Below, piece after piece: positions 35,655 to 44,878 of a DNA stretch of 64,000 bases; within the stretch, counting starts at the first letter, position 1; every line of letters starts with the position of its first letter. The notes beneath the pieces were generated by a model, which saw only the letters and a list, made by a program, of their open reading frames with translations, had not been told where the DNA came from and did no database searches. The position numbers were made by a program, and so were the translations under genes. The stretch is from positions 62,001 through 126,000 of the forward strand of contig CAVZYJ010000017.1 of NCBI GenBank assembly GCA_963779485.1, read 5' to 3'. This stretch comes from CAVVJA01 sp963779485 (lineage in GTDB: Bacteria > Actinomycetota > Actinomycetes > Mycobacteriales > Jatrophihabitantaceae).

Positions 35655-36148
35655 CACGGCGCCAGCCGGCCGAGCACCTCGTCCCCGAGCGGGTTCACGC
35701 CGGGTCCCGCGGCCAGCGCGTGTGCCACAAGCGCGTGCAGGCACTTGACTCGGCGTGGCATGCCGCCGGCGCTGACTCCGGCGATCTCGGCAACCTGGGC
35801 CAAATGCTCACGACGCCGCAGGTAGGCCTCGTGCGCGGCCAGATACCGGTCGGCCAGCCTCGCGTCGGAAGCCAGCCGGTCGGTCATCTCGACCATGAGG
35901 CCCGACGCCTCCAAGCGACCGACGGCGGCCGTCGCGCGCGGGCAGGTCAGGTAGTACAAGGTCGGGAACGGCGTGCCGTCGGGCAGTCGCGGTGCGCTCT
36001 CGATCACGTCCGGTAGCCCACAGGGACACCGATGGGCCACGGCGCGAATGGCCCGCGGAGGCCGGCCGAGCTGAGTCGCGACGGCGGATCGGTCGATGTC
36101 GGCGAGTGGCCGGACTACCGGATCCGGCGGCTCGGCGGCCTCGATCAC
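35615..36148 (-). CDS. DUF501 domain-containing protein
   Basis: The product is 177 residues with the family core AHRCPCGLPDVIES near 33 and PTLYYLTCPRA near 55. The cysteines in CPCG suggest metal binding. The family is conserved in actinobacteria between the ftsB-like gene and ppx, as here, but its role is unknown. The GTG at 36148 overlaps the ftsB stop by four bases and fits better than a GTG at 36181, which would overlap by 37 bp. Confidence 0.87.
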   Translation of the reverse strand: MIEAAEPPDPVVRPLADIDRSAVATQLGRPPRAIRAVAHRCPCGLPDVIESAPRLPDGTPFPTLYYLTCPRATAAVGRLEASGLMVEMTDRLASDARLADRYLAAHEAYLRRREHLAQVAEIAGVSAGGMPRRVKCLHALVAHALAAGPGVNPLGDEVLGRLAPWWTSGPCVPAVPS

Positions 36149-36579
36149 GGCGCGCTGTCCGCCGTGCGGATGCTTCCCCACAACCGCTCATTCCAGCTGT
36201 CCCCGGGCACCCGGGTCGCGGTGCTGTCCCGGGGGACCGGGCCACCGGTGACTGGCTTGGCGTTGGGCGAGACGACGACGTAGACCGTGTCGCCCGGCAT
36301 GGCGAACTGCAGCCGAGCTCGAGCCTGTTGGGCGATGTAGGCCGGATCGTTCCACTGCGCAACCTGTTGCTGGAGCTGGACGAGTTCGGTCTGGTTGGCC
36401 TGCCGATCCCGTTCGGCCTGAGTCAGCGCACTGTGGGTGCCGAGATAGCGGTGCACCGGGGCGGCGAGGACGACGAGCAGTAAGACGAGAACGGCCCCGA
36501 GGACGAGTGCACGCCCGGTGATGCCGCGGCGACGCCCGCCCCGCCGCGTCGCGGCATTTCCGGCCCGCGGCTTCGTCAT
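36145..36579 (-). CDS. ftsB: FtsB/DivIC family septum formation initiator
   Basis: This is a 144-residue bitopic membrane protein with a basic cytoplasmic N-terminus, one transmembrane helix (about 24-43) and a coiled coil (about 48-80). The family motif AQWNDPAYIAQQARARLQF follows. FtsB/DivIC links early and late cell-division proteins at the septum. Its ATG overlaps the eno stop by four bases (ATGA). The C-terminal 40 residues are longer than in the E. coli protein, as in mycobacteria. Confidence 0.87.
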   Translation of the reverse strand: MTKPRAGNAATRRGGRRRGITGRALVLGAVLVLLLVVLAAPVHRYLGTHSALTQAERDRQANQTELVQLQQQVAQWNDPAYIAQQARARLQFAMPGDTVYVVVSPNAKPVTGGPVPRDSTATRVPGDSWNERLWGSIRTADSAP

Positions 36580-37877
36580 CCGCCGGTTCCAGCCCCCGAC
36601 TCGAAGTCGAACCGGGGAAACGCATTGGCACCCGCGTAGCGGGCCGCGTCGTCGAGCTCTTCCTCGATGCGGAGCAGCTGGTTGTATTTCGCCACTCGTT
36701 CGCTGCGTGCCGGCGCTCCAGCCTTGATTTGCCCACAGTTGATGGCCACCGCCAGGTCGGCGATCGTCGTGTCCTCGGTCTCGCCCGATCGATGCGACAG
36801 CATGCAGCGGTATCCGTGTCGGTGGGCCAGATCGACGGCGTCGAACGTCTCGGTCAGCGTGCCGATCTGGTTGACCTTCACCAGGAGGGCGTTGGCCGCG
36901 CCCTCGTCGATACCGCGGGCCAGTCGCTCCGGGTTGGTCACGAACAGGTCGTCGCCGACTATCTGGATGCGATCGTCCAGCTGTTCGGTAAGCAACTGCC
37001 AGGCGGCCCAGTCGTCTTCGGCGAGCGGGTCCTCGATCGAGACGATCGGATAGTCGCTGACCAGACTTTCGTAGTAGGCCGCCATCTCCTCGGCGGTCTT
37101 GCTCTCGCCCTCGAAGAGGTAGCCGCCCTCCCGAAAGAACTCCGTCGCCGCGACGTCGAGGGCGAACGCGATGTCTCGGCCGGCGACGTAGCCCGCGTTG
37201 CCGACCGCCTCGCTGATCAGATCCAGCGCGGCTCGGTTCGAGTCCAGGCTCGGCGCGAAGCCGCCCTCGTCGCCGAGACCGGTAGCCAGGCCCTTCTGCT
37301 TCAGCACGGTCTTGAGCGCGTGGTAGACCTCGGCACCCCACCGCAGCGCTTCGGCGAAGGTCGGCGCACCGATGGGCGCGATCATGAACTCCTGCACGTC
37401 GACGTTCGAGTCGGCGTGGGCGCCACCGTTGAGGATGTTCATCATCGGCACGGGCAGCAGGTAGGCGTTCGGGCCGCCCAGGTAGCGGAACAGCGGCAGC
37501 TCGGCCGAGCCAGCCGCGGCCTTGGCCACCGCCAAGGAGATACCCAGGATCGCGTTGGCGCCCAACTGGCTCTTGTCCGGCGTGCCATCGAGCTCGATCA
37601 GGGCAGCGTCCACGATTCGCTGTTCGCTGGCCTCGAAGCCAACCAGCTCGGGTCCGATGGTGTCGAGGACGGCGGAGACGGCCTTGCGTACCCCCTTGCC
37701 GCCGTAGCGCTCGTCGGCATCGCGCAGCTCGACCGCCTCGAACGCGCCGGTCGAGGCACCGCTCGGCACCGCCGCGCGGGCAAGCGATCCGTCGTCCAGG
37801 GCGACCTCGACCTCGACGGTTGGGTTGCCGCGCGAATCAAGGATCTCGCGCGCTCCGACTGCTTCGATGGTCGCCAC
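36576..37877 (-). CDS. eno: Enolase
   Basis: This glycolytic enzyme converts 2-phosphoglycerate to phosphoenolpyruvate. It has 433 residues and opens with ILDSRGNPTVEVEV. The metal ligands are in FALDVAATEF, SIEDPLAEDDW and VGDDLFVTN, and the late HRSGETEDTTIADLAV is intact. I chose GTG 37877 because AAGGAG lies nine bases upstream; an ATG nine codons earlier is in frame but lacks such a site. It heads a coupled chain with ftsB, DUF501 and ppx. Confidence 0.96.
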   Translation of the reverse strand: MATIEAVGAREILDSRGNPTVEVEVALDDGSLARAAVPSGASTGAFEAVELRDADERYGGKGVRKAVSAVLDTIGPELVGFEASEQRIVDAALIELDGTPDKSQLGANAILGISLAVAKAAAGSAELPLFRYLGGPNAYLLPVPMMNILNGGAHADSNVDVQEFMIAPIGAPTFAEALRWGAEVYHALKTVLKQKGLATGLGDEGGFAPSLDSNRAALDLISEAVGNAGYVAGRDIAFALDVAATEFFREGGYLFEGESKTAEEMAAYYESLVSDYPIVSIEDPLAEDDWAAWQLLTEQLDDRIQIVGDDLFVTNPERLARGIDEGAANALLVKVNQIGTLTETFDAVDLAHRHGYRCMLSHRSGETEDTTIADLAVAINCGQIKAGAPARSERVAKYNQLLRIEEELDDAARYAGANAFPRFDFESGAGTGG

Positions 37878-37992
37878 AGGCTCAGTCTCCTTGGTGTCAC
37901 GCATCGGTCACGAGGAGCCTAACCGGGGCACACGGTGCGCGCTGGCTGACCCGCCACTGAACGATGGGTCGCCCTGCTACGTAGTCGCCCAG

Positions 37993-38514
37993 CTATTCGC
38001 CCGTCTGGCCGTCGACCGCTTCCCGCAGCAGGTCGGCGTGCCCATTGTGCCGGGCGTACTCCTCGACCATATGCACGAACAGCCAGCGGACCGACAGCGT
38101 CTCGCCGGTTCGCGGATGCGCGAACGTGTCGTCCAGGCTGAACCCGGAGACGATCTCCCGCGCCCGGGCGACCTCGTTCCGCCAGGCGGCGAAGGCCGTG
38201 GCGGCGACGTCCGGATCGGCGACGGCACCGTCGAAGTCGAGATCGGGCTCGGCTTCGGTGAAGAAGAGGGGCGGCACGGCCTCGCCGGCGAGCCGCACCC
38301 GGAACCAGGACCGCTCGACATCGGCCAGGTGCCGGACCAGCCCGAGCAAGCTGAGCGTCGACGGTGGGCTCGCCCGGCGGGCGAGCTGCCCAGGGGTCAG
38401 GTCGGCACACTTCCACTCCAGGGTGCCGCGGTGATAGTCGAGGAACTCGGCGAGCGTCGCCCGCTCCTCTCCGGTAGTCACCGGATCATGGCGATAGTCC
38501 GTATCGGCAGTCAT
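37993..38514 (-). CDS. DinB family protein
   Basis: The product is 173 residues, a four-helix bundle of the DinB/DUF664 group. Three histidines suited to metal binding are seen in LGLVRHLADVE near residue 60, VHMVEEYARHNGHAD near 148. Related proteins include mycothiol- and bacillithiol-dependent transferases. It sits between mazG and eno, where the mycobacterial block has another gene, so it is probably an insertion into an otherwise conserved order. Confidence 0.8.
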   Translation of the reverse strand: MTADTDYRHDPVTTGEERATLAEFLDYHRGTLEWKCADLTPGQLARRASPPSTLSLLGLVRHLADVERSWFRVRLAGEAVPPLFFTEAEPDLDFDGAVADPDVAATAFAAWRNEVARAREIVSGFSLDDTFAHPRTGETLSVRWLFVHMVEEYARHNGHADLLREAVDGQTGE

Positions 38515-38518
38515 ACCG

Positions 38519-39157
38519 TTATCCTGCCGGGTCGCCCTCTCGCGCGGCCTCGGCGGCGAGGATGGCCGCGCGAAAGCGCCGGGTCGTGTCGCGTAGGGCC
38601 GACTCCGGCTCGACGCCGGCCTCCGTGGCCTCCCGGGCGAGCGCGAACAGCCGCTCACCGATGCCGTCGCCGGCCACGTCCACCCTCAGCTGTGCCCGCT
38701 CGGCGCGGGTAACGAGCTTGCCGGCCAGGGCCAGCGCCGGTTGGCTCAATGGCACCCCGTCGACCGCCGACCGGCGGCCCTTCTCGGCCACCTTGAGCCG
38801 CTCCCAGTTGTCGTTGACCTCGTCCGCGTCGGCGACCTCGGTCGAGCCGAAGACATGCGGGTGCCGGTGGACCAGCTTGGCGACGAGATCCTCGGCGACG
38901 TCGTTGATGGAGAATCGCTCACCGGACGGCAACTCCTGAGCCAGCCGAGCGTGGAACAGTACCTGGAGGAGCAGATCGCCGAGTTCCTCGCGCAACAACG
39001 CCAGGTTGTCGGTCTCGATCGCCTCGATCGTCTCGTAGGTCTCCTCGATCAGGTACCGAGCAAGTGACCGGTGCGTCTGGCTGGCGTCCCACGGGCAACC
39101 GCCGGGCGACCGCAGCCGGTCCATGACCGCCACGGCCTGGTCCAGCGGACTGCTCAT
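38519..39157 (-). CDS. mazG: MazG nucleoside triphosphate pyrophosphohydrolase
   Basis: The product is 212 residues and removes pyrophosphate from (d)NTPs, cleaning the nucleotide pool. The metal-binding EExxE motif is in IEETYETIEA (about 37-46), followed by REELGDLLLQVLFHA. Only one full MazG domain is present with a shortened second half, as in other actinobacteria. Its start overlaps the stop of the SurA-like gene upstream by four bases. Confidence 0.9.
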   Translation of the reverse strand: MSSPLDQAVAVMDRLRSPGGCPWDASQTHRSLARYLIEETYETIEAIETDNLALLREELGDLLLQVLFHARLAQELPSGERFSINDVAEDLVAKLVHRHPHVFGSTEVADADEVNDNWERLKVAEKGRRSAVDGVPLSQPALALAGKLVTRAERAQLRVDVAGDGIGERLFALAREATEAGVEPESALRDTTRRFRAAILAAEAAREGDPAG

Positions 39158-39771
39158 CCGGTAGGCGTCGCGGTCGGGGTGGCCGACCCCGTGGTGGCCG
39201 TCAGATACGGAGGCAGGTTGGCCGAGAGGTCGCTATTGAGGGCGAGCTCATTCGACACCCACGTGCCGTACCGGGGGTTCACATCGACCGAGATGTTCGC
39301 CTTCGACAGCGCGTCTTGCAGGCCGTTCTGCTCGGTGATTCCCGGCACCTGGGAAAGCAGCTGGCTGAAGGCGACGGAGCGCAAGTACACCGGCACGAAG
39401 CTCGGGGCGTAACCCCGAGCAGTAATTGCCTGGGTGAGTTCGGCCTCGGTGGTCGTCCCCAGGGCCAGCTGCTGGGCCGCCGCGATCTCTTGCTCGCTCG
39501 GGGTCATCCCGTGGGCCGCTAGCACCTTCTCGGCCACCCGAGTGTTGACCAGCGTCTGCAGCACGAATGACCTCGGCGCGATGGTCTGGCCGTTGTTCAG
39601 CTGAACGCTTTGGGCCTTCGGGGTGACGTAATCGGAGACGGTGGCTTCGCTGATGCGGTCACCGTTGACCACCCCGGCGGTACCGACCTTCGTGTCGCAC
39701 CCGCTCAGTGCGGCGGCGACCAACGGGATCACAGCAGCAGCGGCGACAACGGCTGCGACGCGGACTCTCAC
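39154..39771 (-). CDS. SurA N-terminal-domain lipoprotein
   Basis: The product is 205 residues with a signal peptide ending in the lipobox LSGC (Cys25), so it is probably a lipid-anchored cell-envelope protein. The mature part has the SurA/PrsA-type chaperone N-terminal helices (VNGDRISEATVSDYV, then two helical hairpins) but no peptidyl-prolyl isomerase domain. It may help fold exported proteins. It lies between mfd and mazG, where mycobacteria carry other genes. Confidence 0.82.
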   Translation of the reverse strand: MRVRVAAVVAAAAVIPLVAAALSGCDTKVGTAGVVNGDRISEATVSDYVTPKAQSVQLNNGQTIAPRSFVLQTLVNTRVAEKVLAAHGMTPSEQEIAAAQQLALGTTTEAELTQAITARGYAPSFVPVYLRSVAFSQLLSQVPGITEQNGLQDALSKANISVDVNPRYGTWVSNELALNSDLSANLPPYLTATTGSATPTATPTG

Positions 39772-39896
39772 GGCGATCGGTTCTCCCGGCGACGAGGTGG
39801 CGGTGCACAGACTCTCACGTCGCCGATGGCTGGGCCGATCCGGTGGCGTCGCGTCGACGACAGATCATGCATACCCGGCGAAGCTGAGCGGCCCAA

Positions 39897-42800
39897 TCAC
39901 ACCGGTTCCGCCACGACCTGCGCGAGGACCTCAGCGCACCAGGTGAGCAGCGGGATGTCTCGCAACGGCTCGCCCCCGAGCGCCGCTGCGACGAACCTCC
40001 CGTCCGGGCCGATCGTGCCCTTGGGTCGCGGCACCGACAGCGTGGACACCGCCTGCTTGTACAGCGACCGGTCATAGAGGCGCCGCAGCCGCAGCTGCGC
40101 GGAGTCGGGCAGATTCACCGGCGTGAAGCGAACAGACCCGCCCTGCAGGGAGATCTCGGTGACGCCATAGCGGCGGGCCAGCACCTTGAACCGAGCCACG
40201 GCCAGCAGGTTCTCGACCGGCGGCGGAATCGGCCCATACCGATCGAGCAGTTCGGCCCGGACCGCGTCGACCGCTTCGTCGGTCGCGGCTCCGGCCAACG
40301 AGCGATAGGCCTCGAGCCGCAGTCTCTCACCCGGCAGGTACTCCACCGGCAGGTTCGCGTCGACGGGCAGGTCGACCTTGACGTCGACGGCCTCGGCCTC
40401 GCCCGGCTCGCCCCGGAACTCGGCCACCGCTTCACCGACCAGCCGCACGTACAAGTCGAATCCGACCCCGGCGATATGGCCGGACTGCTCGCCACCCAGC
40501 AGGTTGCCGGCCCCCCGGATCTCGAGGTCCTTCATGGCGACCGCCATGCCGGCCCCCAGTTCGGTTCGCTGGGCAATGGTGGCCAACCGGTCGTAGGCCG
40601 TCTCGGTCAGTGGCTTCTCCGGTGGGTAGAGGAAGTACGCGTAGCCCCGCTCCCGCGCTCGACCGACCCGGCCGCGTATCTGGTGGAGCTGGGACAGGCC
40701 GAACACGTCGGCCCGCTCGACGATCAGCGTGTTGGCGTTGGCGATGTCCAGGCCCGATTCGACGATCGTTGTCGACACCAGCACGTCGTACCGCTTCTCC
40801 CAGAAGCCGATCATGATCTGCTCGAGTGCGTCCTCACCCATCTGGCCGTGTGCCACCGCGACCCTCGCCTCGGGCACGAGCTCGGCCACCCGCGTGGCCG
40901 CCCGGTTGATCGAGTCCACCCGATTGTGGATGTAGAACGTCTGCCCGTCGCGCAGCAGCTCGCGGCGAATGGCGGCGGCGATCTGTCGCTGGTCCTGCGC
41001 GCCGACGAAAGTCAGGATCGGGTGGCGCTCCTCCGGCGGCGTAAGGATCGTCGTCATCTCCCGGATACTGGTCAGCGACATCTCCAGCGTCCGCGGAATC
41101 GGCGTCGCCGACATCGTGAGCACGTCGACCGACGTGCGCAGCGACTTCAGGTACTCCTTGTGTTCCACCCCGAAACGCTGCTCCTCGTCGACCACGACGA
41201 GCCCCAGGTCCTTGAACCGCACGGTCTGCTGCAGGATCCGGTGGGTACCGATGACGATATCTACGCTGCCGTCGGCGATGCCGGCCATCGTGGCCTCCGC
41301 CTCCGCGGCCCCGGTGAACCGGGACAGCTCCCGCACGACCACCGGGAACTGGGCCATCCGCTCGCTGAACGTCGCCTGGTGCTGGTGGGAGAGCAGCGTC
41401 GTCGGAACCAGGATGGCCACCTGCTTGCCGTCCTGCGCGGCCTTGAACGCCGCCCGCACGGCCACCTCGGTTTTGCCGTAGCCGACGTCTCCGCAGATGA
41501 TCCGATCCATCGGGATCGGTTTTTCCATGTCGGCCTTGACCTCGTTGATTGCTGCGAGCTGGTCGGGTGTCTCGACATACGGGAACGCGTCCTCGAGCTC
41601 TCGCTGCCAGGGCGTGTCGGGGCTGAAGGCATAGCCCTTGGTGGCCATCCGGGCGCTGTACAACCGGATCAGCTGGGCGGCGATCTCCTTCACCGCCTTG
41701 CGGGCGCGGCCTTTCGTCCGGGCCCAGTCCGCGCCGCCGAGCCGGTTGACGGTGGGCGATTCGCCGCCGACGTACTTGGTCACCTGGTCGAGCGAGTCGG
41801 TGGGCACGAACAGTCGATCGGCCGGCTGGCCACGTTTGGCCGGCGCGTACTCGATGATCAGATACTCACGTTCCCCACCGTTGACGGTGCGGCGGACCAT
41901 CTCGACGTAGCGGCCGACGCCATGCTGCTCGTGGACCACGTAGTCGCCGGGCTGCAGCCGGATCGGGTCGATGGCGTTGCGGCGCCGGGACGGCAGCCGG
42001 CTGGCGTCCTTGGTCAGCGATCCACGCTGACCGGTCAGGTCGGCCTCGGTGAGCAGCGCGAGCTTGCCCTCGGCCCACACCAGGCCGCCGGCGAGCTGCC
42101 CCGTGGTCACCGTGACGACGCCCGGCGGCAGGACGGGTGTGGACTCCAGCCGCGCAGCAATGTCGGCCGCGCGCAGGCGCTCCACCGCCCGCTCCGCCGT
42201 GCCGTGCCCGTCGAAGACCACCGCCACCCGCCAGCCGTCCCGGGTCCACCGCTTGAGGTCAGCCAGCGCGGCTTCGAGATCGCCGCGATAGGCCGGGGCC
42301 GTCTCGAACCGGCTGGTCACGGAGTCCGGCCGCAGGTCTTCGTCCGGGGTCAGCGGCGTGATGCCCCACCAGGGCAGCCCGATCCGGGCGGCGTCCGTCG
42401 CCGCGTCATCCAGGCTCCATAGCGACGCGGCACCTAGGTCGACCGGCGCCCGGCCGCCTCCTGCCGCCGCTGCCCACGAGGCGGCCAGGAACTCCTCGGA
42501 CGTGCGCACCAGGTCGGCGGCGCGAGTGCGGATCCGCTCGGGGTCGACGAGCACGACATGGGTGCCAGCCGGCAGGTCGTGCAGCACGAGCTGCAGGCGG
42601 TCGACCAGGACCGGAGCCAGCGCTTCCATCCCCTCGACCGCCTCGCCGCGACTGATCGGGTCGAGCAACTCCCCGAGCTCCGGGTGCTCGCCGAGCAGCT
42701 TGGCCGCCCGGGCCTGGACGTCGTCGGTGAGCAGCAGCTCGCGGCACGGTGGCGCCCACAGACCATGCTCGGCCAGCTCGACCGAACGCTGGTCGGCCAC

Positions 42801-43442
42801 CGTGAAGTAGCGGATCTCCTCGACCTCGTCGCCCCAGAATTCGACCCGAAGCGGATGCTCCTCAGTCGGCGGGAAGACGTCCAAGATTCCGCCGCGCACC
42901 GCGAAGTCGCCTCGTTGCTCGACGAGGTCCGCGCGGGCGTAGCCGGCTGCGACGAGGTCGGCCACGATGTCGGTGAGCTCGCGCCCGGCGTCGCCGATCT
43001 TCAGCGTCACCGGCACGAGCTCGCCCAGACCCGGAACCTGAGGCTGCAACACCGATCGGATCGGCGCGAGGACGACATCGAGTGGCCCCGCGGCCGGGTC
43101 GTCCGGCTCGGGGTGAGCCAGCCGGCGTAGGACCGCCAGGCGCTGCCCCACCGTGTCGGACCGCGGGGAGAGCCGCTCGTGGGGCAGCGTCTCCCAGCCG
43201 GGATAGACCGCGACCCGGTCCGGTTTCAGAAGGCACCCGAGCGACGCGGCGAGATCCTCTGCGTGCCGGCCGGTCGACGTCACCGCGAGGACCGTTCGGC
43301 CTTGCCGGGCCAGCGTGGCGATCGCGAAGGGAGCGATGGCCGGCGGCCCGGACACGGTCAGCTCGGGCTGGCCGAGTGCCTCGTCAATCCGGCGCAGCGC
43401 CGGGTCGCCGAGGGCGGCGTCGAGCAAGCCGCTGAGCGTCAT
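39897..43442 (-). CDS. mfd: Transcription-repair coupling factor Mfd
   Basis: This is an 1181-residue DNA translocase that removes RNA polymerase stalled at lesions and recruits UvrA. Its layout is complete: a UvrB-like N-terminal part (about 1-330), an RNA-polymerase-interacting CarD-like module (about 490-560, YVVHEQHGVGRYVEM), helicase domains with Walker A CGDVGYGKTEVA near 645 and the DEEQ box VVVDEEQRFG, and a C-terminal TRCF domain. Opening at ATG 43442, it begins the long minus-strand block. Confidence 0.96.
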   Translation of the reverse strand: MTLSGLLDAALGDPALRRIDEALGQPELTVSGPPAIAPFAIATLARQGRTVLAVTSTGRHAEDLAASLGCLLKPDRVAVYPGWETLPHERLSPRSDTVGQRLAVLRRLAHPEPDDPAAGPLDVVLAPIRSVLQPQVPGLGELVPVTLKIGDAGRELTDIVADLVAAGYARADLVEQRGDFAVRGGILDVFPPTEEHPLRVEFWGDEVEEIRYFTVADQRSVELAEHGLWAPPCRELLLTDDVQARAAKLLGEHPELGELLDPISRGEAVEGMEALAPVLVDRLQLVLHDLPAGTHVVLVDPERIRTRAADLVRTSEEFLAASWAAAAGGGRAPVDLGAASLWSLDDAATDAARIGLPWWGITPLTPDEDLRPDSVTSRFETAPAYRGDLEAALADLKRWTRDGWRVAVVFDGHGTAERAVERLRAADIAARLESTPVLPPGVVTVTTGQLAGGLVWAEGKLALLTEADLTGQRGSLTKDASRLPSRRRNAIDPIRLQPGDYVVHEQHGVGRYVEMVRRTVNGGEREYLIIEYAPAKRGQPADRLFVPTDSLDQVTKYVGGESPTVNRLGGADWARTKGRARKAVKEIAAQLIRLYSARMATKGYAFSPDTPWQRELEDAFPYVETPDQLAAINEVKADMEKPIPMDRIICGDVGYGKTEVAVRAAFKAAQDGKQVAILVPTTLLSHQHQATFSERMAQFPVVVRELSRFTGAAEAEATMAGIADGSVDIVIGTHRILQQTVRFKDLGLVVVDEEQRFGVEHKEYLKSLRTSVDVLTMSATPIPRTLEMSLTSIREMTTILTPPEERHPILTFVGAQDQRQIAAAIRRELLRDGQTFYIHNRVDSINRAATRVAELVPEARVAVAHGQMGEDALEQIMIGFWEKRYDVLVSTTIVESGLDIANANTLIVERADVFGLSQLHQIRGRVGRARERGYAYFLYPPEKPLTETAYDRLATIAQRTELGAGMAVAMKDLEIRGAGNLLGGEQSGHIAGVGFDLYVRLVGEAVAEFRGEPGEAEAVDVKVDLPVDANLPVEYLPGERLRLEAYRSLAGAATDEAVDAVRAELLDRYGPIPPPVENLLAVARFKVLARRYGVTEISLQGGSVRFTPVNLPDSAQLRLRRLYDRSLYKQAVSTLSVPRPKGTIGPDGRFVAAALGGEPLRDIPLLTWCAEVLAQVVAEPV

Positions 43443-43602
43443 GGGAGCCTTTCGGAACGGTCGGGCAGCACAGACATCCCCCAGCCGTCGTCGGGAGGGG
43501 GTTACTTACCAAGCGTACGCAGGTGCGCCGACAGCCAGGCCGGGCTCTACGCTCGTCGGCGGCCGACCATTCGGAGGCGAGGTCGGCCGGAAGGACTGGC
43601 GC

Positions 43603-44874
43603 ATGTATGTCACTCTGCGTGATCGACCCGAGGGGGGGCGGGCGTCCGGTGGCCAGGTGAGGCAGCGCGTGGCCACCACGGTCGTCCTCATCGGCATCGT
43701 CAGCCTGTTCACCGACATTTCCTCCGAATCGGTGAACGCGATCCTGCCGATCTATCTGACGACGGTCTTGGGAATGTCGACCCTGGCCTATGGATTCATC
43801 GATGGCATCTACCAGGGGGTGAGCGCCGTTGTCCGGCTCCTCGGTGGATGGATCGCCGACCGCGCTGACCATCCCAAGTGGGTGGCGGTAGTCGGCTACG
43901 GCGTCTCGGCGGTGAGCCGCGTCTTCCTCATTCCGGCGCAGAGCTTCGCCGCCATCACCGGCGTAATCACCGCCGATCGCTTGGGCAAGGGTTTACGCAC
44001 GGCCCCGCGAGATGCCTTGATTGCGGCGTCCTCGTGCCCGAATGCCCTAGGCCGAGCCTTCGGTGTGCACCGGGCCCTGGATACCTTGGGCGCACTGATC
44101 GGTCCGCTGATGGCCTTCGCCATCCTGATCGTCGTACCCAATGACTACCGTTCGGTCTTTATCGCATCGCTCGCGATGGCGTTCGTGGGCTTGGCCATAC
44201 TGCTCCTTGTCGTCCCGGATCTCCGGCCCCGTCGTCGGTCGACACCGCCCCCGGGTGCGGACGGTGCGGCGGGTTCGCGGGTGTCTCTGCGGCTGCTGCG
44301 CACGCCGCAGGTCGGCCGACTGCTGATCGCGGCCGGCATTCTCGGCTTGCTGACCATTGCCGACGGGTTTCTGTATCTCGAACTCACCGAACGGGATTCG
44401 CTGGCAACGAAGTACTTCCCGTTGCTGTACGTCGGAACCAACTTCGCTTACCTCGCGCTGGCGATCCCGTTCGGCCGGCTGGCCGACCGGATCGGCCGGA
44501 CGCAGGTCTATATCGGCGGGTACGTCGCGTTGCTTATCTCGTATCTGTGCGCGGGCGGCCCGCTGGGCGGACCGGCCGCCTCCGTCGTGTGTCTGTTGAT
44601 GCTGGGCGCCTACTACGCGGCTACCGACGGCGTGCTGGCCGCCATTGCCGCACGTATCTCCGCCACCTCTGTCCGGACCAGTGGTATCGCGACGGCCCAG
44701 ACCATCGTGGCCGCTGCGCGCTTCTTCTCGTCGATCATGTTCGGGTTGCTATGGACGGAACTCGGCCGGGTCAACGCCCTGTTGATCGTCACCCTCGGAC
44801 TGGTCGTCGCCATCCCGATCGCCGCGTTGCTGCTTCGCGGCGTGGATGCGCCGGTAGCCGAGGCAGCCGTCTGA
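43603..44874 (+). CDS. Major facilitator superfamily transporter
   Basis: This is a 423-residue membrane protein with about 12 hydrophobic segments. The MFS loop 2-3 motif appears as GGWIADRADHPKW, and a second copy is GRLADRIGRTQ in the C-half. It also has the segment TAPRDALIAASS typical of one bacterial MFS subgroup. The ATG at 43603 has GGAAGGA upstream. It could export a product of the adjacent locus, but the substrate is unknown. Confidence 0.85.
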   Translation: MYVTLRDRPEGGRASGGQVRQRVATTVVLIGIVSLFTDISSESVNAILPIYLTTVLGMSTLAYGFIDGIYQGVSAVVRLLGGWIADRADHPKWVAVVGYGVSAVSRVFLIPAQSFAAITGVITADRLGKGLRTAPRDALIAASSCPNALGRAFGVHRALDTLGALIGPLMAFAILIVVPNDYRSVFIASLAMAFVGLAILLLVVPDLRPRRRSTPPPGADGAAGSRVSLRLLRTPQVGRLLIAAGILGLLTIADGFLYLELTERDSLATKYFPLLYVGTNFAYLALAIPFGRLADRIGRTQVYIGGYVALLISYLCAGGPLGGPAASVVCLLMLGAYYAATDGVLAAIAARISATSVRTSGIATAQTIVAAARFFSSIMFGLLWTELGRVNALLIVTLGLVVAIPIAALLLRGVDAPVAEAAV

Positions 44875-44878
44875 CGCC

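Noticed and set aside
40476..42422. A 648-codon open frame on the + strand
   Set aside because: It is exactly antisense to mfd, whose domains are intact. Long antisense frames are expected in GC-rich coding DNA.
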